Origin: Artocarpus heterophyllus
Taxonomy: Eukaryota > Streptophyta > Magnoliopsida > Rosales > Moraceae
Reading direction: 5' to 3'
DNA length: 64,000 bases
NCBI GenBank assembly: GCA_025403435.1
Contig: CM046347.1
Span: 19,425,507-19,489,506 of the forward strand
Position 1 is the stretch's first letter, and each line of letters begins with the position of its first letter. Positions 36,873 to 48,804 of this stretch are shown here, one piece after another. Both the position numbers and the translations under genes were made by a program. Under the pieces are notes generated by a model. It worked only from the letters and a program-made list of their open reading frames with translations. It was not told where the DNA came from and searched no databases.

Positions 36873-38876
36873 GTTGGAAAAACGGTGCACAATGGAATTT
36901 AAAAATTTTATATATCAGAGTAATTTTCAAAACACAAGTTTGACATGCTATATGTATAAATTAGATAGATCTTACTAACCTTTGTGTGCCAAAGATCCTC
37001 CGCAACCTGTGAAGAGAAGTAATGTTCCAGAAGAGCCTCAACCAACTGGACTTCTTTGCTATTCTCTGTCCACAACTGGAGTGAGTGTGGGCTCACACGT
37101 ACACTTCCACCGGTGACTCTCCTTCCAACCAATCGAGAGAACCCAAAGCCAGTGTTCGTGATTTGTGAACAAAAGCTTTCAGGGAGTTTTTAGATGCTCA
37201 CCAGAATAGTATCACTCTTAATCTCTCAATTGATCTGAGTAAATCAACAGACTCACTCCCTTTATATAGCGATTGGTCCTAGGGTCAGTCCTTATCAGAT
37301 TAGGTCTCAAAAACTCAAAACAGAATCAAGTTTGGATTAATATCTGATAAGATCCTCATGAAAATACGTAATCTCATCGCTCATTGATTGGCAGGCCGAA
37401 CAGGCCCCATCGACAGGCCGAACACGTCATTCTGTAGGCCAAACTCCCACGTAAATATCTCCGTGAATCTTTTATTTTCCACCCGAGATTCTATAGGATA
37501 AAGTTTCAGTTTTGATTCAAATAACCCAATAAAAAAGTTATATGATCAAAACAAACTTTATCAAGATAATCTCTAAGAAAATAAATCAATTCATAATAAT
37601 TCTACAAGTATATCTTGATATAATTTATCCAAAAATTAAATCAACCGATAAACAGACAAAAATTATCTGATCCCAATAATTCAACAAGTTTATCTTAAAT
37701 TAATTTCTTACAAAATTAATCCAACCGATAAACAGACATAAATTATTTGATTCTTTCAAATTTTAAATCAATATGATAAATTCGACATAAGTCACCAATT
37801 ATTGGAAATGCACGCCGTGTCATTACAGAATTTTGTGAGCTAGCAAAGGGGACCAAAATGGACCTATAAAGTTCAAGTTCATGATAATTATAAAACCAAT
37901 ATCCCAGATATACATTTCACAATCAACTCCAACGCTACTCCACTAAAAGCTTGGAGCTGCACTCTCGAACTTTATAGAATTACAAAGCCCGTAAAGCTAA
38001 GTCTCCATGACATATCAAAGTGTATCGTATCCTCATATGAAAATCCATAATCGGCTTAAGGATAAGCTCTGTCTTACCTTCCCGATTATTTTTATCTTAC
38101 GTTCCATTATCTCACCATCAGAACACTTACTATCCAAAGATAGTATACCATTTGGATACACTTATGTATCCAAATGGTTGAGCGCTCCAGTTTTTCAATT
38201 ATAGGACAATGCATATAAGAGGATATAATCTTTCCTAAAGAGGAGCTATGGATTCGATATCTATGAATAACAAGTCTACGCTATCAAGAGTTATGCCTCT
38301 AATGTACCAGCATGCATACCACTATTGAGATGTGGGTGTCACCCTTTGGTACATCAAAAGACACAAGTCGAGATAACATGCCCACTATTCATCTCAAGAG
38401 TAAGATACAATACAAATGACTGTCTAAAGTGAATCGATTTGCCAAGACAGAATTATTAATCCAAATCAATTCACTTTATGTCCCGATCCAACACATCGTC
38501 ACCTATGACAACGTGCCAATGTTTCTATTCACGGAGTCTAACTCCGATGGTCAAGACAAACCATCTCCCAAAAGGGATATAGACAACATAACAATCTTTA
38601 CATGAATAAAGCGTCCAACTTTATTTCCTCGATTGCAGATCATATGTTTCAGACCGTCACCTTAAGAATCATGTCTTTTGCATAATCAGCCCATCATATG
38701 CCCAATTCTTAAGATTTAGACTGACAGTCTCAGACTACTCTTTGCTTAACATACATTCAACAAATATGAACGTAAAGAGGACAAGATTTGGTATTTTAAA
38801 TGAATAAATTCTTTATTAATAAAAATGTCTCCAAAAACATATTACATTTTTACTCCTTAGGGATACATGTCTAACA
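36873..38876 (-). repeat. E1 3' LTR
   Basis: 2,004 bases with ends TGTTGGAAAA and TGTCTAACA. It is followed by TCTCCCACTTGCACT, the complement of a polypurine tract. It contains inverted copies of the AGGCCGAAC motif at 37389-37444. Confidence 0.94.
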
Positions 38877-38890
38877 ATCTCCCACTTGCA

Positions 38891-41800
38891 CTAAGTGAGT
38901 AAATACAACAAATTTTGCATCCCTATAGCTTCCACATGCCTCTCGAAGACTCTTCTAGTAAGTGTCTTCGTAAATGGATCAACTAAATTGTCCTTTGACG
39001 CGATCTTGCACACCGTGACATGCCCGTCCTCAACGAAGTCCTTTATCACATGATACTTCCGATCAATATGCTTACTCTTCTTGTGAAATCTTGGTTCCTT
39101 AGCATTAGTTACCGCCGCACTGTTATCAGAGCACAGTGATACCGCTTTATCCATACCAGGAACTACCTCAAGATCCCCAAGGAACTTGCGGAGCCACACA
39201 GCTTCTTCGAAGCCTCACTAGCCGCCACATACTCGGCCTCCATCGTTGAATCCGAAGTGCAATCTTGCTTCGCACTTCTCCAACTGATGGCACTGTCACC
39301 CAGAGTAAACACAAACCCCGAAGTCGATTTCTTAGAATCTAGACAGGATTGAAAATTCGAGTCAGTATATCCCAAAGGAGTGAGGTCCTCACCCGAATAT
39401 ACAAGCATATACCCTCGAGTCCTTCTCAGGTACTTGAAAATATGCTTTACCGCAACCCAATGGTTCGGTCCTGGATCTGCCTGAAATCGACTTACAATCC
39501 CGACCGCATAGCTAATATCCGGTCGTGTGCAAAGCATGGCATACATGAGACTACCCACTGTCGAAGCATAAGGTACCTTCTTCATGTATTCTCTTTCTTC
39601 ATAAGACTTTGGAGAGTCTTTCTTAGAAAGAGTAATTCCAGACCTAGATGGTTGCCCACCTTTCTTGGAATCCTACATTGCAAACCTCATGAGAATTTTA
39701 TCTATGTATCCGGCCTATGACAAAGCTATCATTTTGTTCTTCCTATCCCAAAAGATCTAGATACCGAGAACAAAATTAGCCTCACCCAAGTCCTTCATGT
39801 CAAACTGCTTGGTCAACCATAATTTGACCGATGACAACGCCCCAATGTCATTGCCAATTAGCAGAATGTCATCCACATAGAGTAGTAGAAAAACCACCTT
39901 CCCATCTTTAATGTGTTTGTAAACACATGGTTCATCCACATTTTGTGAGAATCTATAAGTCTTGATCACTTGATCAAATCTTATGTTCCAAGAACAGGAA
40001 GCCTACTTAAGTCCATAAATTGACTTTAGCAGCTTACAACCCTTACCCTCTTGACCCGCAACCTTGAACCCATCTGGTTGTTCCATATAAATGGACTCAT
40101 CAAGATAGCCATTCAGAAAAGCCATCTGACATCCATATGCCAAATCTCGTAGTCGAGAGTGGGAGCTATGGACAAGAGAATCCGGATGGACTTAAGCATG
40201 GCTACAGGCGAAAAGGTTTCCTCATAATTGATTCCTTCCTTTTGCGTATAACCCTTAGCTACCAGTCTAGCCTTAAAGGTTTCGACCTTTCCATCCACTC
40301 CTCTTTTCCTCTTGTAGATCCACTTACGTCCTATGGGTTTTACCCCTTTAGGAAGATCCACAAGCTCCCAGACCCGATTAGTCTCCATAGACTTCATCTT
40401 TATGTTCGTGGCCTCTGTCTAGAGTCTTGAATCAACATCCTCCATAGCCTCTGCATAAGTATAACGATCCCTGTCATGTTCATCCGGTTCGGCCAAAAAG
40501 ACTTCCCCATTGAACATATACCTCTCAGGTTGACGCCAGATCCTCCCACTACGCCGAAGCTCCTGAGGTTATTGTTCAGGTTTGTTTGGTTTTTCTACAT
40601 CGATCGAAATGGTTTCGTTCGGAACCTCCAGAGTGAACGGATCACCCCTTAACTCCTCAAGCACCATTTTGCTTTGAGGTTTAAAGTCATCCATGTAACT
40701 CTCCTCTAGGAAAGTTGCATTAGTTGAAGCCACGACTTTATTTTTCTTTGGGTTATAAAAATAACCCCTTTTAGTCCCTTTTGGATATCCTACAAACACG
40801 CAAACTTTCGAACGTGCTTCCAACTTATTCGGATCCTTAAACAGGACATGAGCCGGACATCCCTATATGTGAATATGGTTTAAGGATGTCTTCCTACTCA
40901 CCACTATAAAAAGATTTGTTTTTAGGAATCACCACTTTTTCATTAAAAGATACCATGTAGGAGTCTTTAAATAAACAAGATACAAAAATTAAATTCTTTT
41001 TAAATTTAGGAACATAAAAAACAATCTTGCAAAAATAAATTCTTATAGTTATCAAAGTAAAGATGGACGATTCCCACTGCTTCCGCTGAGAACAAGGATC
41101 CATCGCCCATCCGAAGCGTGAAGTCTTCATGTAGCAGACTTCTCGTTTCTTTGAACCCCTGCAGAGAAACACAAACATGATTAGTTGCACCAGAATCTAT
41201 AACCCAAATATCACTGGATTCCTCAACCAAACAAGTTTCTGAATAAAGAAGATCACACCTACCTCATTTGGAAAGGAAGTCCTTGCAATGCTTCTTAATA
41301 TGCCCGACCTTTCCACAAAAGAAGCACGTATGCTTCTTTGGGTTCTTCTTCTTCTTTTTCTTCTTGCCCTTGGTGTTAGCAGGAACAGAAGACTTCCCAT
41401 TCTTGGCCCGTTGCTTCTTTCCATTCCTAGAGTTAGAATTGGAACTAGAAGCAGCTACCATGTTGGCCTCACCACCCGTAGGAGACTTCCTGATCAGCAG
41501 TTCAAACTCCTGCAACTGTTTCATCAGTTCTGTCAAGGTCATATCCCATCTATTGCTCAAATTAAATGTAGCTCTAAACGGAATAAATTCCATAGACAGA
41601 GTCTCAAAGACCATAGTCATCTGAGTTTCAGCATCGAGGTCGGCTCCATTGGTTTGAGCCTCAGTGAGGTAACCCATGACCAACATCATATGCTCCTTTA
41701 TAGATGTCCCCGATCTCTGTCTACAGTTAAGAAGTTTTCGAAGTGCCCATTGCCGCTTTCTTATGGCTTGGCCTCCAAACACGTCCTCAAGATTATCCAA

Positions 41801-42085
41801 GATCTGCTTCACAGTCTCATAATCTTGATGTTGAGCCTACAGCACATTATTCATGCTGGCCATAACATAGCAGCGGCCCTGATCATTAGCATCTTTCCAG
41901 CGGTCATACGCTTGGAATTGCTCGTTAGATGAGTTTCCCGTAGGCTTGGGAGGACAAGGGGTTATCAGTACATATTTCAGTTTCTCAAAGGACAGGACGA
42001 TATCCAGGTTTCGTTTCCAATCAATGTAATTCTCACCAGTTAACAGGTTTTTGTCAAGTATCGATGATAAAGCGTTTTTAGACAT
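38891..42085 (-). pseudogene. E1 gag-pol, integrase core deleted
   Basis: Reading down from the ATG at 42085: gag N-terminus MSKNALSSILDKNLLTGENY; a stop after MNNVL near 41838; gag core and zinc knuckle CFFCGKVGHIKKHC (41812-41264) with a Lys run before it; protease IWVIDSGATNHVC (about 41210); a deletion at about 40903 that removes the integrase core; integrase C-terminus with VCVFVGYPKGTKRGYFYNPK (40823-40740); RT with KWIYKRKRGVDGKVETFKAR, then LLLYVDDILLIGNDIG (YVDD intact); RNase H with GSLMYAMLCTRPDISYAVG, ISWRSAKQDC, MEAEYVAASEA and the end at 38891. Other stops and shifts are present. Compared with E2, about 770 bases are missing. Confidence 0.94.
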
Positions 42086-43054
42086 TTTAATCTACAATAA
42101 AGAATCATATACCAAACATAAGCAAACATATCATAATAATTTAGTAAGATAGCACAATCATGTAAAATCATACAAATGTGTTTATGTGTCAAAACCTTAA
42201 AAATATCACAACCTTACAACGATAATTCCCAACTCAGAATTCAACAAGCTCCTAGGGGAGTCATGCCAAATTCAATCAGGAACACGGATCCCCTCCTGAC
42301 TAATATATGCCATCTAGGACTCGTATAATCTAGCATATATAAATAATCATTTCTTTGGCCATTAATTTTATTAATAGAGCTCCTAGGGGAGGTTAATAAT
42401 AAAATTAACGTAAGTGTATAACCATCATTTCAATATTTTATCCATGATTTATAATTACCACCTAGGGGTGTGCAACCATAAATTATGCTAAAATACCTTA
42501 TCCTCTCAGAGATCCAATCTGGTACATGATAGAAATCCCTTCCTAGGGGTCGAGACCACCATGTTCTTCCTACGGACCAATGATGGAGGCCTTAGGTTCT
42601 CTCTTCGAAAACCTTCTCCCACTCAATCTTTTGAAGTCAAGGTTTTATTTTAAAAATTATGCATGAACAATTTTCATATGAGTGGCACTTTCTATTCTAT
42701 ATGACATGTTATCAATATACATGGCAAATCATATTATAATGCAGACAAGCAAAGCAATCAAGCAAAGCTACAAGCAAAATAATAATAACCGTAATATTAT
42801 GGCTCCTTCCTAGAGAATAGAAAACTAAGATTACAAGAGAATAATCGAGACATAAATCAATTCTTCATCCTTGAATCCTCAAGCTGTATCATTCTTCACG
42901 TAATACCCTTCTTCAAGTGTTCAATCCCGTATGAATCAAATACTTCATATTTCTGGTCATATCCAAATTTAATGTTTCTCATAATCGTCCCAAAAATAAA
43001 ATTGAAACTGCACTGCAAAAAAATTACACCTTTTCTGAAAATTTTTTTAGCTCT

Positions 43055-43288
43055 CGGTCGGCAGGCCGATCTGGGTGATCGGCCTGCCGGTCATGCTTCA
43101 TCGTCTTGCCGATCATACAGATCGGCCTGTCGACCCATGAAGGTTTGGCCTGTCAAACTTAAAGTTTGGACTGCCGGTAGAGCCATCAGATTTCTGTCCC
43201 ACTAACGGCTTGCCAAACCATACGTCCGGCCTGCCGATCTGTGACCATCGGCCTACTGAGCTAAAGGTTCGGCATGCCGACCATGCAG
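43055..43288. repeat. Near-palindrome array in E1 leader
   Basis: About ten copies of a motif near TCGGCCTGCCGA spaced about 20-25 bases apart. Intact ones include CGGCAGGCCGA, CGGCCTGCCGG and CGGCCTGCCGA; variants include CGGCATGCCGA and CGGCCTGTCGA. The array is GC-rich inside very AT-rich DNA and could fold into many alternative stems as RNA. Confidence 0.88.
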
Positions 43289-43778
43289 AGATCTCCATTC
43301 CAGAAAATACAATTTTAATGCAATTCATCAATTTTATTTTTAACAATTCAAAAACATAAAATTAGAGACACAAGAAATACTTGGGTGCGCCATCATCGAT
43401 CTTCTAGATCCGTCTTCTAGATCTGTCTTCTCCAGATAATTATTTAATTACAAAATTTTTACAAATTTAAAATAAATAATAATTTCTAGACGGAGATCAT
43501 GGTCCGCCATCTAATTATATGAAAAAACTAGATACACATTCTAACCTCTAAGAAACCATAATCGGTATAAATTAATTAATTAATAAATGATTAAATAACA
43601 ATTTTATTAACCATAATTAATTAATGAACATTCACCACATAATCCAGACAACATATAATAATATAGAAACTTAGAGTGCCAACTCTCAATAAAATTCAAT
43701 TCAAGCATAGGAGAGATCAAGATCACAAATTTTATGCATATAACATGATCACAACTTGTAAATTTATATAAAAACCAC

Positions 43779-43791
43779 GGCTCTGATACCA
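43779..43791 (-). other. E1 primer-binding site
   Basis: The minus strand reads TGGTATCAGAGCC two bases inside the 5' LTR. This is the standard site for priming by initiator-Met tRNA. Confidence 0.95.
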
Positions 43792-43793
43792 AT

Positions 43794-45826
43794 TGTTGAA
43801 AAAATGGTGCGCAGCGTAATTTAAAAATTTTATATATCAGAGTAATTTCTAAAACACAAGTTTGACATGCTATACGTATAAATTTGACAGATCTTACTAA
43901 CCTTTGTGTGCCGAAGATCCTCCGTAACCTGTTAAGAGAAGTAACGTTCCAGAAGAGCCTCAACCAACTGGTCTTCTTTGCTATTCTCTATCCACAACCA
44001 AAGTGAGTGTGGGCTCACACGTACAGCTCTTCCACCAGTGACTCTCCTTCCAACCAATCAAGAGAACCCAAAGCTGGTGTTCGTGATTTGTGAACAAAAG
44101 CTCTCAGGGAGTTTTTAGATACTCACCATAATAGTATTACTCTTAATCTCTCAATTGATATGAGTAAATCAATAGACTCACTCCCTTTATATAGCGATTG
44201 GTCCTAGGATCAGTCCTTATCAGATTAGGTCTCAAAAACTCGAAACAGAATCAAGTTCGGATCAATATCTAATAAGATCTGCGTGAAAACGCGTAATCTT
44301 ATCTCTGGCTAATTGACAGGCCGAACAGCCTAATCGACAGGCCAAACAGGCCCCATCGACAAGCCGAACACGTCATTCGACAGGCTGAACTGCCGCGTAA
44401 ATATCTCCGCGAATCTTTTATTTTCCACCTGAGATTTTATAGGATAAAGTTTCAGTTTTGATTCAAATAACCCAATAGAAAAGTTATCTGATCAAAACAA
44501 ACTTTATCAAGATAATCTCTAAGAAAATAAATCAATTCATAATATTTTTACAAGTTTATCTTGATCTAATTTATCCAAAAATTAAATCAACCGATAAACA
44601 GACAAGAATTATTTGATCCCAATAATTCAACAAGTTTATCTTAAATTAATTTCTTACAAAATTAATCCAACCACTAAACAGACATGAATTATTTGATTCT
44701 TTCAAATTTTAAACCAATCTGATAAATCCGACAAAAGTGACCAATTATTGGAAAAGCACGCCGTGTCGTTACAGGATTTTGTGAGCTACCAAAGGGGACC
44801 AAAATGGACCTATAAAATTCAAGCTCATGATAATTATAAAAACCAATATCCCAGATATACATTTCACAATTATCAACTCCAACGCTACTCCACTAAAAGC
44901 TTGGAGCTGCACTCTCAAACTACATAGAATTATGAAGCTCGTATAGCTAAGTCTCATGACATATCATAGTGTATCGTATCCCCATATGAAAATCCGTAAT
45001 CGGCTTAAGGACAAGTTCTGTCTTACCTTCCCGATTATTTGTATCTTACATTCCATTATCTCACCATCAGAAAACTTACTATCTGAAGATAGTATACCAT
45101 TCGGTTACACCTATGTATCCAAATGGTTGAGCGCTCCAGTTTTTCAATTATAGGACAACGCATATAAGAGGATATCATTACTCCTAAAGAGGAGCTATGG
45201 ATTCTATATCTATGAATAACAAGTCTACGCTATCAAGAGTTATGCCTCCAACATACCGGCATGCATACCACTATTGAGATGTGGTGTCACCCTTTGGTAC
45301 ATCAAAAGACACAAGTCGAGACAACGGGCTCACTATTCATCTCAGGATTAAGATATAATACAAATGACTGTCTAAAGTGAATCGATTTGCCGAGACAGAA
45401 TTATTAATTCAAATAAATTCACTTTATGTCCCGATGCAACACATCGTCACCTATGACAACGTGCCAATGTTTCTATTCACGGAGTTCACCTCCGATGGTC
45501 AAGATAAACCATCTCCCAAAAGGGATATAGACAACATTACAATCTTTGCATGAATAAAGCGCCCAACTTTATTCCCTCGATTGTGGATCTTATGATTTAG
45601 ACCATCACCTTAAGAATCGTGTCTTCCGCATAATCCATCCATCATATGCCTAATTCTTATGGTTTAGACTGACAGTCTCAGACTTTTATTTGCTTAACAT
45701 ACATTCAACAAATATAAACTTAAAGAGGACAAGATTGGTATATAAATAATGAATAAATTCTTTATTGATAAAAATGTCTCTAAAAACATTTTACATTTTT
45801 ACTCCTTAGGGCATACATGTCTAACA
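43794..45826 (-). repeat. E1 5' LTR
   Basis: 2,033 bases, ends TGTTGAAAAA and TGTCTAACA. It has small indels and substitutions against the 3' LTR, so E1 is not a very recent insertion. A probable TATA box lies at 44185-44193. Confidence 0.94.
44185..44193 (-). promoter_or_regulatory. TATA box of E1 5' LTR
   Basis: The minus strand reads TATATAAAG in the middle of the LTR, in the same place in all copies of the family. It should mark the U3/R side of the LTR promoter. Confidence 0.6.
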
Positions 45827-46200
45827 CTTCATGGATGAGAATTTCATAATCAGGGTGCTAGCTAATGCCTTGTCTAAAGACTCAAACGACTCATCAATAA
45901 ACTTCGACAAATCTCGGACATTATTATGCTGATCAACAGAACCACGAATACCAGCAGAGATCTTGGTCTTTATGAACATTACACTAAGGTGATTAGATCA
46001 TTCCCATTTTTCATATCGATCAACATTATCTAGTTGATTGGCTTCAGTAATAGCAAGTGGTTCATTTTTACGGATAGCATAATCAATATCCATTCATGCC
46101 AAATGAAGGAGAATTCTCTCCTTCCAAACCTTATAGTTACCATCCTTTAATTCAAAAATGTCATATTTAAAATCAGAGTAATTCACAAGTTTTATAATTG
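45827..46200 (-). pseudogene. H gag, N-terminal part
   Basis: The minus strand reads FELKDGNYKVWKERILLHLA, a stop, then MDIDYAIRKNEPLAITEAN and, at the E1 border, STLIMKFSSMK. These are typical of the copia gag domain (LDGSNYxxWK). The frame continues at 36872 after E1 is removed. Two nonsense codons are visible. Confidence 0.9.
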
Positions 46201-47566
46201 CATAAGATTAAACATACATGCTTATGTCACAAAATTGAGGCTAATAACAATATATCATGTTTACCAATGTAAATCATGCTACAAGAATATGAATCAATGA
46301 TATAAAAATTGCCTGTGGGCTAAATTTTTAGTTCAAATATATTCATATATAACCTTATGATGAAACTATCAAATAATATTCTATTTCTTAATCCTTATGG
46401 GTAAATTAAGAAAAATAATTTGATATTTCACCCTAATTAATTATACAAATATAATAAAAATTCTTGTAGGATAAAATTTATTTTATTACATTTGATTAAT
46501 CACAAGTAATGTCATGATACTATATGTGATCAAAACACTTAATGTATAATTTTACATAATTGAAGATGCTGTGGCTACTTTCTAATTAATTAAAAATTAT
46601 ACAAATCACTCAAGACATTTAATTTATATGCATAAAATATTCATGAAATTCCATGTAACAAAATACAACAACTGAAGAATGCATACACTAATACATTATA
46701 CTTAAATTCAATAACATATCTAAAATAAATTTCTAAAATTTTATTTAAATATAAATAATAAAATCTTGGCTTTCATTAAATTTATTTTAAATTCATCAAA
46801 AATTAATTTTCTAAAATACCCAAATAAAAATTTCTGTAAAAAAAAAGAAAAAACCAAAACAAAATTATTTGAAAAAATTATTTTTGGCCAAAATTCCCCT
46901 TTGAAAATGACATGTTGTTTTCCATTATAGAATGAAAATGACGTGTTGTTTTCATTGATGACCAGTTGCCCTTTTTTCAGTAAAACGACGTGAAGTTTTT
47001 ATAAAAAAAAAAAACGCATCCCTTGCTTACTAAAATGACATGTTTTTTAATAGAAAAATGTACCATTTTGAGCTAAAACGACATGTTGTTTTTTGACCCT
47101 AGATTTTGTCTTTTCACAAAAATGGGTCTTTTTGACCCGAAAAAGACCCAAATGGGTCCAATTGCAAACCCGATTGATTCTACACTTTCTAGGCACAAAA
47201 ATTGACGTTTAAAAACCCATAAAAGTTAGAAAATCAATTTCCTAACGATTTCTAACATTAGTTTGCATCAAAAAATTGTTGAAATCAATCTTGCAAAAGA
47301 TTTTGGGTTCATGCGATCCATTCAGTTGGTGACGTGTGTATTTCTAAGCCTTATGGACACCAAAATTCTCATTTAAAATCACAAAATTGTTAGAAATCCA
47401 ATTACCCAATGATCGTTACCCTTATTTTTCATCAAAAATTGTCTAAAATAAATTTTCAAAATTTTGGTTTATTTTGTAACTGTTTTGCATAACTTGAAAA
47501 AACAAAAATCATTCAAACCAACAAATTCACATCAAGGTAGAGGCAAACAATTGCTGAAACACCAAA
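46201..47566 (-). other. H untranslated leader
   Basis: About 1.4 kb, AT-rich, between the H 5' LTR and gag, with no coding frame. It contains five copies of an AAAACGACATGTTGTTTT-like palindrome (46903-47093). Next to the LTR the minus strand reads TTTGGTGTTTCAGC, which is not the usual initiator-Met primer site. Confidence 0.75.
46903..47093. repeat. Five AAAACGACATGTTGTTTT-like palindromes
   Basis: Copies begin near 46903, 46934, 46982, 47031 and 47074. They are variants of AAAA(T/C)GAC(A/G)TGTTGTTTT, each roughly its own complement. Similar AAACGACGTCGTTT-type words are known in some plant retroelement leaders and LTRs. Confidence 0.8.
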
Positions 47567-47963
47567 TGAAAGAAATCCTTAATGATCTAAACTATGCATA
47601 TAACCAAACTACATATCACAGATCAAATTAAAGCGAAAAAATAACGAAAAGGAAATCTGACCTCTAGCCTTTGATGTTCTTGTTGCATTTGCAATGGATG
47701 AATATTTGAGCATTTTGGGTTCTTCTACACCTAAGCAACTTTTATAGATGGTGTATTATCTGAAGAAATTATTAGGAATATGGACCCAATGCCATTCTAC
47801 CTCTATATATGATCTATAGGCACCCCTTCCATCAAGGGTTGTAACTGTTGCCAATGGTTGTTACCAAGAGTCACAACTTTTACTAATATATTGACCACAT
47901 TAGTCAGAACTATTGCTAAAGGTTGTAACTGCGAATAACCGTGTGAACAGATATATTCTTTTA
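47567..47963 (-). repeat. H 5' LTR
   Basis: 397 bases, partner of 27303-27700. It begins TGAAAGAA and ends TTCTTTTA (one change from TTCTTTCA). It is followed by the GAAAG target duplication. Confidence 0.92.
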
Positions 47964-48662
47964 GAAAGTTGATGCTCAAAGGCACATTTCATGAGTTTGA
48001 AGAATAAACTGAACCTCTTCAAGAGAAATCAAACCCTGACGACTAGTTTACCAATCAAATGTACTTTACTAATCCAAACTCATGACCTAAGCCACAAAGA
48101 ATATATAGAAAAAGCTCTTCATTGAGAATCATTTGACCGCCAACAAAATTGATTAGATATGTAGTGTTTCTCATCTTTACAATATAATCTTTAACTGAAA
48201 TAGAGCCCTTCTTTAGAGTTTGTAACATCATTCTTAGATGAAGATTACGAGCCTTTGACTAGTGTAGAACAAGCTCTTGAAAGTATAGCAAATTTTCAAA
48301 GCCTTAACACATCTTATCATATAACCAAGCGTAGACTCAAAAATAGAAAAAAGAAGCCAGCTTACCAAAAATTGATCTTGATGATTCCACAAAACAAAGT
48401 TCGATTTAAGTGTGCTAATTAGATGAGAATTGCCTTTTGGATCAAGAATGTTGATGAATTAAACTAATGCAGCAGTAGTGCCAAGTTGCACGACTTCAAG
48501 ATTATGAGCATTAAGAGAAGGAAGAACCTGGGAACACTAGAAAATATAGTTGCTCCAATCGAGTCGAAGAGAAAGAGGATTCAAATTGGATCTAAGAGGA
48601 AGAACTAGAGGAGTTGATGAAGTAGAACCACTTAAAGAGAATGAAGAAGATAAAGATGCCAT
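47964..48662 (-). pseudogene. E3 gag, N-terminal part
   Basis: From the ATG at 48662 the minus strand reads MASLSSSFSLSGSTSS, then LRLDWSNYIF, with a stop where Trp is usual. This is the classic Ser-rich start and LDxxNYxxW motif of plant copia gag. Further on are WNHQDQFLVSWLLFSIF and ESTLGYMIRC, with frame breaks. The H insertion ends it at 47964; it resumes at 27302. Confidence 0.85.
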
Positions 48663-48748
48663 TGTCGCAAAATAAATGCTTCAAAAGATGTTTCAAACAA
48701 CAACTAGAAAAGAGGAGAGAGACAAAAGGAAGAGAGAGACGCTCTAAA

Positions 48749-48760
48749 GTTCTGATACCA
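48749..48760 (-). other. E3 primer-binding site
   Basis: The minus strand reads TGGTATCAGAAC, one base from the standard initiator-Met site, between the E3 5' LTR and gag. Confidence 0.82.
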
Positions 48761-48804
48761 ACATAATTTCTAGAGAAAGAATATGAATGGCTCAACTAAC
48801 TTAA

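Larger units (their letters stand above)
42086..43793 (-). other. E1 untranslated leader
   Basis: About 1.7 kb between the 5' LTR and gag, long for a copia leader. No coding frame is conserved with E2. It holds the near-palindrome array (43055-43288) and several stretches with the word CCTAGGGG or CTCCTAGG (42240-42560). Confidence 0.8.
36873..45826 (-). mobile_element. Copia element E1
   Basis: Complete two-LTR copia element on the minus strand: 3' LTR 36873-38876, coding region 38891-42085, leader 42086-43793, 5' LTR 43794-45826. The target duplication CTTCA (36868-36872 and 45827-45831) is exact. Removing E1 restores the H gag frame across the site (SSMKL joining ISIHG), which proves that it landed in H. 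It lacks the integrase core and carries stops, so it cannot transpose alone. Confidence 0.96.
27303..47963 (-). mobile_element. Copia element H, interrupted by three insertions
   Basis: Ty1/copia element on the minus strand: 3' LTR 27303-27700, RNase H, RT, integrase, protease and gag segments, leader, and 5' LTR 47567-47963. Both sides show the 5-bp target duplication GAAAG (27298-27302 and 47964-47968). It is split by a solo LTR (30265-33272), an unclassified insert (about 33423-35558) and element E1 (36873-45826). Without these it would be about 6.6 kb, in the normal size range. Its genes carry stops and frameshifts. Confidence 0.93.

Noticed and set aside
41288..41932. 214-residue open frame on the plus strand
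   Set aside because: Antisense shadow of the E1 gag region, whose minus-strand frame has the zinc knuckle and clear homology.
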